Shown: positions 28,349-37,345, numbered from the stretch's first letter. The stretch: 64,000 nucleotides of DNA from Streptomyces sp. APSN-46.1 (GCF_022815725.1 NZ_JALGRF010000002.1:496001-560000), one strand, 5' to 3'. The notes: a model not told the origin generated them from the letters alone. Program-made: numbers and translations.

Positions 28349-29611
28349 ATGACCCTGATGATCCTGCACACCCGCAACGCGAGCCGCCGCAAGCACCTTG
28401 CCAAGGCCGCGGAGACCGCCCACGCGCTGGGGCACCGGGCGATCGTCGTCGTGGAGGAGCCCAGCTGGGAGCACGAGTACGTCGACGCGGTCTACGCCGC
28501 GCCCACCGGTGACCTCGAGGCCACCGTCGCCCGGTGCGTGGAGATCGCGAAGGAGGAGTCCGAGCCCATCGCCGGTGTGATCGCGTTCGTCGAGCACAGC
28601 GTGCCGGCCGCCGCCGCCGTCGCCGCCGCCCTCGGCCTTCCGTACATCTCCCCCGAAACGGCCGAGAAGAGCCGCGACAAGCTGAGCATGCGCAACGCGT
28701 TCGAGACGGTGGGCGTCTCGCAGCCGCGTTTCGCGGTCGCGTCCTCGGTCGAGGAGGCGCAGAAGGCCGCGGAGACGATCAAGTACCCGCTCGTCATGAA
28801 GCCGATCATCGGCGGCGGCAGCATGTTCGTCCGCCGGGTCGACACCCCGGAGGAGCTCGCCGAGCACTTCGAGGAGATCCAGAAGGGCGCGTGGGCCGGC
28901 TTCGACTACGACCCGCTGTTCTTCCTCAAGTCCCGTTACTCGGAGGGGATCCTCCTTGAGGAGTTCCTCGTCGGCAACGAGATCAGCGTCGAGAGCTACG
29001 TGCAGGACGGCGAGACGACGGTCGTCGCCGTGCACGACAAGCCGACCCCGATGGACGGCCCCTTCTTCGAGGAGACCTTCTACGCGACCCCGACCGTGCT
29101 GACGGGCGAGACGCTGGAGAAGGTCAAGAAGTTCACGGCGCTGGCGCACCAGGGCCTCGGCATCACCCAGGGCGCCACCCACACCGAGTTCCGGGTCTCG
29201 CCGGACGGCGAGCCCTACATCCTGGAGACCGGCGCGCGGCTGGGCGGCGGCCCGGTCTACCAGAGCGTGCTGCTGTCGACCGGCATCGACATGGTCGAGG
29301 TCCTCACCAAGGTGTCGCTCGGCGAGAAGGTCGACGTCTTCGTGAACGACGCGAACGCCCGCCACGTCGGCTTCTCGCTGCACTTCGGCGAGAAGCCCGG
29401 TGAGCTCGCGGCCGTCGACGGCATCGACGCCCTTGAGGCCGACGAGACCGTCTCCGAGGTCATGATCTACAGCCGGATCGGCGACCTGATCGACGTCCCG
29501 CCGCGGGTCTGGCAGGCCCACGGTCACGTGATCTTCACCGCGGCCTCCCGCGCCGATATCATCGAGAAGCAGCGGCAGGTCAACGAGACGCTTCGCTTCC
29601 AGGTCCGGTAA
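28349..29611 (+). CDS. ATP-grasp ligase 2 (paralogue of ligase 1)
   Basis: 420 residues, the same length and domain order as ligase 1 (18450-19712), with shared blocks such as EHSVPAAAAVA, VESYVQDGE/VESIVVDGQ, THTEFRVSPDG, ETGARLGGGPVYQSVLLSTG and PPRVWQAHGHVIFTA. Unlike ligase 1 it keeps a proper Gly-rich phosphate loop (VMKPIIGGGSMFV). The start ATG 28349 follows the TPP gene stop by one base. It probably forms an amide or peptide bond between pathway amino acids. Its codon use is cleaner high-GC than ligase 1, suggesting either an old duplication or separate acquisition. Confidence 0.92.
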   Translation: MTLMILHTRNASRRKHLAKAAETAHALGHRAIVVVEEPSWEHEYVDAVYAAPTGDLEATVARCVEIAKEESEPIAGVIAFVEHSVPAAAAVAAALGLPYISPETAEKSRDKLSMRNAFETVGVSQPRFAVASSVEEAQKAAETIKYPLVMKPIIGGGSMFVRRVDTPEELAEHFEEIQKGAWAGFDYDPLFFLKSRYSEGILLEEFLVGNEISVESYVQDGETTVVAVHDKPTPMDGPFFEETFYATPTVLTGETLEKVKKFTALAHQGLGITQGATHTEFRVSPDGEPYILETGARLGGGPVYQSVLLSTGIDMVEVLTKVSLGEKVDVFVNDANARHVGFSLHFGEKPGELAAVDGIDALEADETVSEVMIYSRIGDLIDVPPRVWQAHGHVIFTAASRADIIEKQRQVNETLRFQVR

Positions 29612-29732
29612 GTGCCGTTCTGCTCCCCATCGATCGGCGCAGGAGCACGGGCAGTTCGCGGTGACGTGAATTGCCCGTGCACCGCTGTCCGTCGGGTGAA
29701 AGGTTCGTTTGCCGTGGTGGGTGCGGTGACGC

Positions 29733-31505
29733 ATGCGATGTGACGCTCTGTCCCTCGATCTGGACGAGACCCTCATCGACTACTCCGTGAGTTCGCCGCG
29801 GGCGCTCGAAGCGATCGGTGGGCGCAGGTCGGATCTGCCGCGGTGGTACGAGGTCTCCGCGCAGGCGGATCGTGACCTGGACCGAGGCCTCCTCCCGGTG
29901 GAGGAGTACGAACGCGAAAGGATCCGCCGGTTCCACGACGCGTGCCACGGCCGGAGCCTGTCCGCATCCGAGCTGGACGAACTCGTCGCGAGGCGCCGCG
30001 GCGCCGTGCTCGCGTCCGTGCGCCTGTTTCCCGACGCCGTGCGGTTCCTCGACACCGTGGCAGCGCTCGGCATCAGGTGCGTGGCCGTCTCCAACTCGTT
30101 CGCGGCGCTGCGCGAGGACATCGTCCGGCACCTCGATCTGGCGAAGTACTTCTCGCACATCACGTACTGCGGGGACGGCGTGCACCGCAAGCCCGCGATG
30201 GAGGCTTTCTCCGGCGGGCTCGCGGCGCTCGGCGGAGCGGAAGCCGTCGTGCACATCGGTGACGAGTACGAAGCCGACGTCATCGGCGCCGGCAACGCCG
30301 GGCTCCAGGGCGTGCACGTCAACCGGTCCGGTGGCGGCTGCGCGCACGCCGGAGCCTGCGTCGCCTCCCTCGACGTCTCACTGGAACGCCACGCGCACGG
30401 GGTCCTCTTGCGGTTCGGTCCGGGGCTGAGCCTGACCGTCGACGAGCGGAACCTGACATACAACCAGCTGCCTTCCGGCACCGTCATCACACCTTCGCAA
30501 GGAGTCCCCGCCATGAGTTCCGCCCCTGCCGACGCCGTCTACCGTGGCGGTGACCCCATAGCCGAGATCGTCCGCTCCGGCTTCACGGAGAGCTTCCACC
30601 GCGGCTCCGTCGCGGTGACCGACTCCGCGGGCACCCTGATCGCCCGGGTCGGCGACGCGGTCTCCCCGGTCTTCCCCCGCTCGGCCATCAAGCCGGTGCT
30701 CGCCGTCGCGATGCTGCGCGCCGGCTGGAAGCCCGCCGGCGACGCCGAGCTGGCCGTCGCGGCGGCCAGCCACCGGGGCGAGCCGGCGCACGTGGAGCGG
30801 GTCGAGAAGGTCCTGTCCGACGCGGGCCTGGACGGCGACGCCCTGCGGTGCCCGCCGGACTTCCCCATGGACCCGGCCGCCGCCCGTGCGATCGTCGCGG
30901 CCGGCGGCGAGGCCCGGCGCGTGTACATGACCTGCTCGGGCAAGCACGCGGCGATGCTCGCGACCTGCGTCGCCAACGGCTGGGACACCGCTACCTACTT
31001 GGAGCTCGACCACCCGCTGCAGAAGCTGGCCGCGTCGGTGATCGAGGAGCTGACCGGCGAGACGGTCGCGGCAACCGGCGTCGACGGTTGCGGCGTGCCG
31101 ATCTTCGCGGTGGGCCTGACCGGCCTGGCGCGCGCGATGTCCCGCCTCGTGGAGGCCCTCGAGGGCACCGAGGAGCGTGCGGTGGCCGACGCCATGCGCG
31201 CCCACCCCCACCTCGTCGAAGGCACCGACCAGACGGACGTGCGGGCGATGCAGGCCGTCCCCGGCCTGCTGGCCAAGTTCGGGGCCGAGGGCCTGCACCT
31301 GCTGGCCGCGCCGGGAGCCGGGGCCGTGGCGGTGAAGGTCGACGACGGCATGAACCGCGCGTCCATGCCGGTGGCCCTGGACGCGTTCATCACGCGCGGC
31401 CACCTGACGGTGCCTGAATCCGCCAAGGAGGCAGTGGAGAAGCTGGTCCGTCCGGAGATCTGGGGCGGCGGCCGGGTGGTCGGCCACATCCGCACGCTGC
31501 TGTAG
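29733..31505 (+). CDS. HAD phosphatase/asparaginase-II continuous reading frame
   Basis: One 590-codon frame holds two enzymes. Residues 1-225 are a HAD hydrolase: nucleophile D9-x-D11 in LSLDLDETLI, then AVSNSF, the Lys in HRKPAMEAF, and HIGDEYEADVIGA. From residue 261 (ATG 30513) it is an L-asparaginase II-type protein (PF06089-like): FHRGSVAVTDS, SHRGEPAHVERV, CSGKHAAMLATC, GVDGCGVPIFAV. The HAD part may dephosphorylate an intermediate made by the PLP or enolase branch. The asparaginase part would hydrolyse or transfer an amide. Whether they form one polypeptide or two overlapping products is open (see the internal start). It lies 121 bases after ligase 2. Confidence 0.65.
   Translation: MRCDALSLDLDETLIDYSVSSPRALEAIGGRRSDLPRWYEVSAQADRDLDRGLLPVEEYERERIRRFHDACHGRSLSASELDELVARRRGAVLASVRLFPDAVRFLDTVAALGIRCVAVSNSFAALREDIVRHLDLAKYFSHITYCGDGVHRKPAMEAFSGGLAALGGAEAVVHIGDEYEADVIGAGNAGLQGVHVNRSGGGCAHAGACVASLDVSLERHAHGVLLRFGPGLSLTVDERNLTYNQLPSGTVITPSQGVPAMSSAPADAVYRGGDPIAEIVRSGFTESFHRGSVAVTDSAGTLIARVGDAVSPVFPRSAIKPVLAVAMLRAGWKPAGDAELAVAAASHRGEPAHVERVEKVLSDAGLDGDALRCPPDFPMDPAAARAIVAAGGEARRVYMTCSGKHAAMLATCVANGWDTATYLELDHPLQKLAASVIEELTGETVAATGVDGCGVPIFAVGLTGLARAMSRLVEALEGTEERAVADAMRAHPHLVEGTDQTDVRAMQAVPGLLAKFGAEGLHLLAAPGAGAVAVKVDDGMNRASMPVALDAFITRGHLTVPESAKEAVEKLVRPEIWGGGRVVGHIRTLL
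30499..30515 (+). promoter_or_regulatory. Internal ribosome-binding site and ATG for the asparaginase domain
   Basis: AAGGAG at 30499-30504 lies 8 nt before ATG 30513, the best Shine-Dalgarno match of the island. The translated linker just upstream (about 30450-30512) has poor G/C third positions (ACA, TAC, CCT, ACA, CCT, CAA). This suggests that the region began as an intergenic gap and that asparaginase (330 residues, 30513-31505) can be made alone. Confidence 0.6.
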
Positions 31506-31776
31506 CGGGTCACCCGCGCGTGCCACCGGCCGATCGGGTTAAATGGCGAGGCTGTTACCGACAACGTCGTCGACCGTGGTGCCGCCCTGTGCAGGGGCCG
31601 TGGGCGGTCCGCGTTCCACCGGGCCGGTCTCGGCCCGACGCGGACGCGGGTACGCCGCGACGCGTCGCGCTTCGATGGGCGCTCACCTTCCTGCCGGTAG
31701 GCGATGCGAACGCGTGAAAGACCGAACGCAGGACACCCCTCGCACCAGCCCTACCCCACTTGAGAGAAACGAACCT

Positions 31777-31890
31777 GTGAGAATTCTGCTCCCGCACACG
31801 AGGAATCACAGCCGACCGCAGCAGCCGACCCGGGGATGGGACATCGCCGGGGCACCGTGCTGCGCGTTCCTGGCCGGGGAGGTCCGATGA
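31777..31890 (+). CDS. 37-residue micro-ORF overlapping the third ATP-grasp gene
   Basis: GTG 31777 with a weak purine run (GAGAGAAACGAA) upstream. The stop TGA (31888-31890) overlaps the ATG of the third ATP-grasp gene in the form ATGA. The peptide begins MRILLPHTRNHSRPQQ and ends GAPCCAFLAGEVR, with a vicinal Cys pair. Such an arrangement is either a translational-coupling leader or a small substrate peptide for the ligase. Coding potential by codon use is only moderate. The 271 bases before it hold no gene I can support. Confidence 0.4.
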   Translation: MRILLPHTRNHSRPQQPTRGWDIAGAPCCAFLAGEVR

Positions 31891-33146
31891 GGTACCTGGT
31901 CCTCAACCGGACCCCGCTCGCCTCGGGACTTCGCTTCCCCGACTGGATCGGCGCCGACGACGAGGCGGTCCTGCTGACCGACACGGCGGCAGTCTCGACC
32001 GACCCGCAGGAGCGCACCGCCCAGCTCGCCGGGTACGACCACGTGGAGTTCTTCGACGACTTCCACTTCAACCCCCTGGTGGAGAGCCAGGCCCTCGCGA
32101 TGCACCGGAAGTGGGGTTTCGACCGCGTTCTCGCGCTGTCGGAGTTCGACATCCTGCGCGCCGCGCGTCTGCGGGAGATCTTCGCCGTGCCGGGGCAGGA
32201 CGTCGCCAGCGCGACCGCCTTCCGCGACAAGCTCGACATGAAGCGAATACTCTCCGAGGCCGGCGTCCCGCTCGCGCGCTACGCGCCCGTGTCGAACTTC
32301 GCCGACCTGCTCGGCTTCGTCGAGGAGAACGGGTACCCGGTCGTCGTCAAGCCGCGGCGAGGCGGCGGTTCCATGGACGTGCACGTCCTGCGGGACGAGC
32401 AGGACATCGACTCCCTGCTCGCCGCCCACCGCGACCTCGGCACCGACGACGGCGCCCAGCTCATCGCCGAGCAGTACATCGAGCACGAACTGCTGCACGT
32501 CGACGGCATCGTCCTCGACGGGGAGATCAAGCTCATCTGGGCCTCGACCCAGGGCGACAGCACCTGCCTGGACATCAAGCAGGGCAACGCACTGCACAGC
32601 TGCCTGATGGACCCGGACGACCCCCTGCTCGCCCCCGCGCAGGAACTCACGCGCCAGGCCCTGACCGCGCTGCCGACGCCGGACACGTCCATGTTCCACG
32701 CCGAGGTCTTCCTCACCGAGGACGGACGCATGGTGTTCAACGAGGTCGCCAGCCGCATGGGCGGCGGGATGATCGAGGACGTGCTCAAGCTGGGCTTCGG
32801 CGTCTTCCTGCCCGAGGTGTACGTCCGCAACCTCAGCGGACACGAGCCGCTCGACGTCCCGGCCGCACCGCTGCGGATCGCCGGCCTCTCGCTGTTCCCG
32901 CCGCGCCCCGGCACCCTCGTGGAGATCCCCGGGGAGTGCCCGGTGCCCGGGATCACCGAGTACCGCACGTACGCCGAGCCGGGCGCCGAGCTCGAACTGG
33001 CCAAGCTGAGCGTGGAGAAGATCGGCTCCGTGCTCGCCACCGGCGGCTCGCGCGCGGAGGTCGAGACCGCCCTGTCCGACGCCCTGGCGTGGTTCGAGCA
33101 GAACACCGTCATCCAGGGCCGCGGCGAACCGGACCCCGCATCGTGA
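31887..33146 (+). CDS. ATP-grasp ligase 3 (distinct subfamily)
   Basis: A 419-residue ATP-grasp protein unlike ligases 1 and 2. It starts MRYLVLNRTPLASGLRFPDW at ATG 31887 with GGGGAGG upstream. Core motifs: TAFRDKLDMKRILSEAGVP, ATP-binding YPVVVKPRRGGGSMDV, lid AEQYIEHELLHVDG, and the metal site FNEVASRMGGGM. The family forms amide bonds between amino acids (RizA/BL00235-like dipeptide ligases are relatives). Three ligases in one cluster allow a product of up to four building blocks, although individual ligases can act iteratively or be inactive. An in-frame ATG 51 bases upstream lacks a ribosome site. Confidence 0.9.
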   Translation: MRYLVLNRTPLASGLRFPDWIGADDEAVLLTDTAAVSTDPQERTAQLAGYDHVEFFDDFHFNPLVESQALAMHRKWGFDRVLALSEFDILRAARLREIFAVPGQDVASATAFRDKLDMKRILSEAGVPLARYAPVSNFADLLGFVEENGYPVVVKPRRGGGSMDVHVLRDEQDIDSLLAAHRDLGTDDGAQLIAEQYIEHELLHVDGIVLDGEIKLIWASTQGDSTCLDIKQGNALHSCLMDPDDPLLAPAQELTRQALTALPTPDTSMFHAEVFLTEDGRMVFNEVASRMGGGMIEDVLKLGFGVFLPEVYVRNLSGHEPLDVPAAPLRIAGLSLFPPRPGTLVEIPGECPVPGITEYRTYAEPGAELELAKLSVEKIGSVLATGGSRAEVETALSDALAWFEQNTVIQGRGEPDPAS

Positions 33147-34390
33147 TCGAGACGCTGCGCCTCGCCCGACGTACGCCCGGCGTCCTTCTGCTGCTGATCG
33201 GCAACTTCGCCGTCGCGTTCGGCAGCAACATCGTGATCCCGTTCCTCGCCGTCTATCTGACGCGGGAGCAGCACCTCAGCCCCGTCGTGGTCGCCATGGC
33301 CATCACGGTCAAGTTCTGGTCCCAGCAGGGCCTTTCCATGCTGGGCGGCTGGATCGCCGACCGCGTGGGCCCCGTCCGCGCCATGTCCGGCGGGCTCCTG
33401 GTCCGAGCGGTGTCGTACCTGCTGCTCCTGTCCGCCTCCGGACCGGTCCAGGTCGTGACCGCGTGCGCGCTCCTGGGTCTGGGCGGTGCGATCTACGTAC
33501 CGGCGTCGAAGGCGGCGCTGGTGCGGCTGCTGGGAACGGGGGACCAGCTCAGGACGGTCTTCGCCCTCCGCAGTACCGCGAACAACGTGGGCTGCGCCGT
33601 CGGTCCGCTGGCCGGCAGCCTCCTGCTGCTGGTCGCCGACCCCCGGATCGGCTTCGTCGTCACCAGCGCCATCTACATGGCGCTCGCGGTCGTCTTCCTG
33701 CGGCTGCGGTCCCTCGCGGACGCCGAGGAGCCGACCGACGCGGACTCGAAGGCCGCTGCCGACGCCGACGGCGCGGCCGCCGCCGTGGACCGCCGGAAGC
33801 TCGCCTGGGTGCTCGGGTGCGCCTTCGCCTTCGGGTTCTGCTACATCCAGCTCGAATACGCGCTGCCCGTCTTCACCGGCAGTGTGCAGAGCTCGTCGCT
33901 CGTCGGTGTCCTGTTCACCGTCAACGCGATCGCCGTGGTGCTGCTCCAGGTCCCGCTGAACCAGTACACCAGCAAGATCACCAGCTCCGCGCTGGTCATC
34001 TGCGGCGCCCTGCTGATCATGACGACCAGCTTCGCCGCCGCCTCGCTGGGATCCGTGGGCGGCCTGGTGGTCTCCGTGCTGCTGTTCTCCGCCGCGGAAG
34101 TGCTGATCGATCCCCGGATCGACAGCGAGATGGCCAACACGGTTCCCGCCCACCGGCGCGGCATGGCCTTCGGCTTCATCGGCACCGCCATGGCCCTGGG
34201 CGGAGGCTGCGCCAACGCGCTGGCCGCCTGGCTGTCCACGGACGACGGCGCCCCGGAGCGGCAGTTCTGGCTGCTGCTCGTCGCCGTGAGCGCGGCCTTC
34301 GCCGCGGTCCTCTACGCCGCCTCGTGGGCCGTACGCCCCCGGGGCGCGGTGAAGGCGGACCGGGACATGAGCTCCGCCTCGTCCGTCTAG
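33143..34390 (+). CDS. MFS exporter of the island
   Basis: 415 residues with 12 predicted helices. The start GTG 33143 overlaps the ligase stop (GTGA). N-terminal helix: GVLLLLIGNFAVAFGSNIV. The MFS A-loop appears as GGWIADRVGPVRAMSGG between helices 2 and 3. A charged cytoplasmic loop (ADAEEPTDADSKAAADAD) separates the two halves. As the last gene of the run, coupled to the third ligase, it most likely exports the product and gives self-protection. The same frame stays open far upstream inside the ligase gene, but that part is a shadow. Confidence 0.92.
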   Translation: MIETLRLARRTPGVLLLLIGNFAVAFGSNIVIPFLAVYLTREQHLSPVVVAMAITVKFWSQQGLSMLGGWIADRVGPVRAMSGGLLVRAVSYLLLLSASGPVQVVTACALLGLGGAIYVPASKAALVRLLGTGDQLRTVFALRSTANNVGCAVGPLAGSLLLLVADPRIGFVVTSAIYMALAVVFLRLRSLADAEEPTDADSKAAADADGAAAAVDRRKLAWVLGCAFAFGFCYIQLEYALPVFTGSVQSSSLVGVLFTVNAIAVVLLQVPLNQYTSKITSSALVICGALLIMTTSFAAASLGSVGGLVVSVLLFSAAEVLIDPRIDSEMANTVPAHRRGMAFGFIGTAMALGGGCANALAAWLSTDDGAPERQFWLLLVAVSAAFAAVLYAASWAVRPRGAVKADRDMSSASSV

Positions 34391-34422
34391 AGGCCGTCCC
34401 GTACCGGGAAGACCGTCACAGC

Positions 34423-34458
34423 ACTGTGCCCCGAGGCCAGAAGGCCTCGGGGCACAGT
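34423..34458 (+). terminator. Terminator closing the biosynthetic island
   Basis: Perfect 16-bp inverted repeat: ACTGTGCCCCGAGGCC (34423-34438), loop AGAA, and GGCCTCGGGGCACAGT (34443-34458). It begins 32 bases after the exporter stop. It has no T tract. It marks the probable right end of the transcription unit. Confidence 0.85.
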
Positions 34459-34679
34459 GTCAGCTACCGGTGATCAGAGCGGGCGTCTGGCAGGGGTGAG
34501 GTGACCGCCGTTCGCATGCAATTGCGGAGAGTCCGAACCGTGGTGCGAGAAACCGGCGTGTGCAAGCGATACCACGGTTCCGTCTTGCCGGTCTCCCGTG
34601 ATCAGGATCGTCCTCCTTCGCGTACCCGAGGAGAGGGCGAGTGAGGCGCCCGGCTTGGAACCGAGAGGAAGAAATACGG

Positions 34680-35840
34680 ATGAAGAATCGTCTCGTACTC
34701 GCTGGAGCTGCCGTGGCGGCGAGCGTGGGTCTGTGCGTGGTGGCCTCGCCGGCCATCGCGCAGCCGTCAGACACGACCATCACCTGCGGTGACGTCGCCG
34801 GACTCATCGCGGCCATCGGGGCGGCGAATGCGAACGTCGAGGGCGGCACGATCACGCTGGCCGAGAACTGCGCCTACCGCTTCGAGGAGGCCTACACGCG
34901 CACGGGGAACGCCCTGCCGGCCATCACCGGGCACGTCACCCTCACCGGCAAGAACTCGACCCTGATCCGTTCCGTCGTCGAGAGCCTGCCGCTGTTCCGC
35001 ATCCTCGCCGTCAGCGACGGCGGCAGCCTCACGCTGGACGGCATCACCGTGACCGGCGGCCGCATCGACGGGAACGGCGCGGGCATCACCAACGCGGGCA
35101 CCCTGCGGCTGGAGCACAGCAAGGTCGCCGGCAACCAGGCCAGTGGGGTCGGCGGCGGCATCTCCAACGAGGGCGGTGACGTCACCCTGATCAACAGCGA
35201 CGTCCTGACCAACGTGGTCACGGCCACCGGCAACGACTCCGGAGACGGCGGCGGCATCAGCAACGACGCGGAAGGAACCCTCCGCGTCAAGAAGAGCACC
35301 GTCGCCGGCAACGCGGCCGACCAGGACGGCGGCGGCATCCAGAACCTGGGCACGGTGACCATCGAGCACAGCCATCTCGCGAACAACGATGCCCGCGAGG
35401 GCAACGGCGGTGGCCTCAACAACCTCGGCAGGGCGACCGTCACCTACAGCAAGATCATCGAGAACTGGGCCGGCCTTGAGGGCGGTGGCATCAACAACGG
35501 CGTGGACGCGACCCTCGACATCCAGGAGTCGAGCCTCGACGGCAACAAGTCGGGCCGGGACGGCGGCGCCATCAACAACGAGGGCACCGCGACGCTGAGC
35601 AAGAGCAAGGTCCTGGAGAACTCGGCCGGCCGCGACGGCGGCGGCATCAACAACGAGCAGGTCGACGGGGCCGACGCCGCCCGACTGACGCTCGCACACA
35701 CGACCGTCTCGGACAACCGGGCCGCCCGCAACGGCGGCGGCATCAACAACTGGCCGGGCGGCGTGGTCACGCTCACGGACTCCAAGATCATCAAGAACCT
35801 GCCCACGAACTGCTACGGAACCGTGCCCGGCTGCTCCTGA
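34680..35840 (+). CDS. Secreted right-handed parallel beta-helix repeat protein
   Basis: 386 residues starting at ATG 34680 with GAGAGGAAG upstream. Residues 1-27 form a Sec signal peptide (KNRLVLAGAAVAASVGLCVV, then ASPAIAQ). The mature part consists of repeated turns of about 20-28 residues built on GGGI(S/N)N: GAGITNAGTL, GGGISNEGG, GGGISNDAEG, GGGIQNLGTV, GGGLNNLGRA, GGGINNGVDA, GGAINNEGTA, GGGINNEQ, GGGINNWPGG. It resembles the polymorphic-membrane-protein/pectin-lyase-like fold. The tail ends in a Cys pair. The function may be adhesion or polysaccharide binding. The 289 bases before it hold only the island terminator and presumably its promoter. Confidence 0.85.
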   Translation: MKNRLVLAGAAVAASVGLCVVASPAIAQPSDTTITCGDVAGLIAAIGAANANVEGGTITLAENCAYRFEEAYTRTGNALPAITGHVTLTGKNSTLIRSVVESLPLFRILAVSDGGSLTLDGITVTGGRIDGNGAGITNAGTLRLEHSKVAGNQASGVGGGISNEGGDVTLINSDVLTNVVTATGNDSGDGGGISNDAEGTLRVKKSTVAGNAADQDGGGIQNLGTVTIEHSHLANNDAREGNGGGLNNLGRATVTYSKIIENWAGLEGGGINNGVDATLDIQESSLDGNKSGRDGGAINNEGTATLSKSKVLENSAGRDGGGINNEQVDGADAARLTLAHTTVSDNRAARNGGGINNWPGGVVTLTDSKIIKNLPTNCYGTVPGCS

Positions 35841-35879
35841 CCCTTCCCCTTCGCCTTCCCCTTCCTCTTCCCCCACCAT

Positions 35880-35917
35880 GAAGCCGCAGGCGACGGCACG
35901 TTGTCGCCTGCGGCTTC
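35880..35917. terminator. Bidirectional hairpin after the beta-helix gene
   Basis: Arms GAAGCCGCAGGCGAC (35880-35894) and GTCGCCTGCGGCTTC (35903-35917), 15 bp perfect, loop 8 nt. It lies between convergent genes and can serve both. Confidence 0.85.
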
Positions 35918-35981
35918 GCCGCGCCTGCCCGACGGGGACCGGGCCCGCCGGACCCGGCCCGTAGGACTCAGCCCGCCACAC

Positions 35982-37127
35982 TCAGAAATTCTCCGTTTCG
36001 TCCGTCAGAAGGCGCAGGACGTCCGTCAGGTCCTGGCGGCGGGCGAAGGCCGCACGCTGGCGGTGCGCGCCCGAGCCGTCGCGGAGCAGGTCCGCCATGG
36101 TCTTGGCCGCGTGGTCGAGGTCACCGGCGGCGGCCAGGTCCGGGGCGACCAGGTCCAGCAGTGCCTCCGCGAGATCGGCCGCCGGGAGCTCCACGCCCGT
36201 GTACGGGTCCAGACCGAAGCCCTCCAGCCCGTCGTGGGCCCCCCGCCACCGGGCGAGGCGGAGTACGTCCTCCCGTAGAGCGGGCTCCGGGCGCTGCTCC
36301 GCGATCTCCCGGAGCGCCGTGGCCACCAGGGCCCGGGCCAACTCGGCCTGAAGGATGGCGGTGTCGATGGCCGGGGACATGTCGGGCGCCCGGATCTCAA
36401 GCGTGGGCCAGTGGCCGGACGGCCGGAGGTCCCAGTAGACCATCTTGATGTCCAGGGCCGCCCCGGAGCCGAGCAGGGTCTGCACCGAGCGCCGGAAGTG
36501 GGCCGTGGACGTGAAGTGCGGGGGCAGCCCCGCCGAGGGCCAGCCCGACCAGGCCATCGCCCGCCAGCTCGCGTGACCCGTGTCGCGCCCGCCCCAGAAC
36601 GGCGAGTTGGCGGCCAGCGCGATCAGCGTGGGCAGCCACGGCCTGACCCGGTTGGACACCGCGACCGCCGTGTCCACGTCGAGGGTGCCGATGTGGATGT
36701 GCCGGCCGCAGCTGACCAGGGTGTCGGTGAGCGAGCCGAACCGCCGGTGCTGCTCGCGCTGGCGCGGCTCGTCGTCGGTCAGGTGCAACGGCCCCTCCAC
36801 GGCCACCACCGGCGAAGGGGCGGCCAGCAGCCGGCAGCCGTGCGCGCGGGCCGCCCGCGCGAGGGTGCGCCGCAGGGCGACGAGTTCCGCGCGCAGGGTG
36901 ACCGCCGAGTCGGCGACCGGGGTGGAGATCTCCACCTGGTAGCGGGTGCCTTCGGGGTGCAGCTCGTGCGGAAGCCCGGCGGCCGTGGCGAGGACGAGCG
37001 GGGCGGCCGGGACCACCCGGAAGGTGCGGGCGTCGACGAGGAGGAACTCCTCCTCGACCCCGACGGTGAGGGGGACCGTATCGGTCGGGGAGCTGGTGCT
37101 CGTGGTGCTGGTGCCAGGTTCGATCAC
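35982..37127 (-). CDS. Carboxylate-amine ligase, YbdK/GCS2 family
   Basis: 381 residues from GTG 37127, with GGGAGG upstream. It belongs to the glutamate-cysteine ligase type 2 (YbdK) family that condenses a carboxylate with an amine using ATP. Visible motifs: VGVEEEFLLVDARTFRV near the N-terminus (metal-binding Glu cluster), QVEISTPVADS, SCGRHIHIG, FWGGRDTGHASWRAMAW, and MVYWDLRPSGHWPTLEIRAPD. Natural substrates are mostly unknown, and weak Glu-Cys ligase activity is reported for E. coli YbdK. It lies just outside the island on the opposite strand, so I treat it as core genome, although a role in the product cannot be excluded. Confidence 0.88.
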   Translation of the reverse strand: MIEPGTSTTSTSSPTDTVPLTVGVEEEFLLVDARTFRVVPAAPLVLATAAGLPHELHPEGTRYQVEISTPVADSAVTLRAELVALRRTLARAARAHGCRLLAAPSPVVAVEGPLHLTDDEPRQREQHRRFGSLTDTLVSCGRHIHIGTLDVDTAVAVSNRVRPWLPTLIALAANSPFWGGRDTGHASWRAMAWSGWPSAGLPPHFTSTAHFRRSVQTLLGSGAALDIKMVYWDLRPSGHWPTLEIRAPDMSPAIDTAILQAELARALVATALREIAEQRPEPALREDVLRLARWRGAHDGLEGFGLDPYTGVELPAADLAEALLDLVAPDLAAAGDLDHAAKTMADLLRDGSGAHRQRAAFARRQDLTDVLRLLTDETENF

Positions 37128-37345
37128 TGCGCCTCCCTGGACATACGCCGCGTCTTTTCATCATGAGCTGAACACGAGCGGAGGAGCGCGCGTCGATTCA
37201 GTCAAATGTCAGGTGATAATGGCGGGTTACCGGCAAGAGGGTGCCGGGCCTGGGGCCCCGGATCCGCGTGGGATCACGGGTGCGGGTGCGTGAACGGGGA
37301 CCGGGACCGCCCGGGGCCGGGATCGGCCGCTGGTTATCATCCGCT

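Noticed and set aside
37241..37345. N-terminal extension of the MFS transporter frame
   Set aside because: Extension is Arg/Pro/Gly-rich, lacks a ribosome site and is not membrane-like. GTG 37346 fits the family start.
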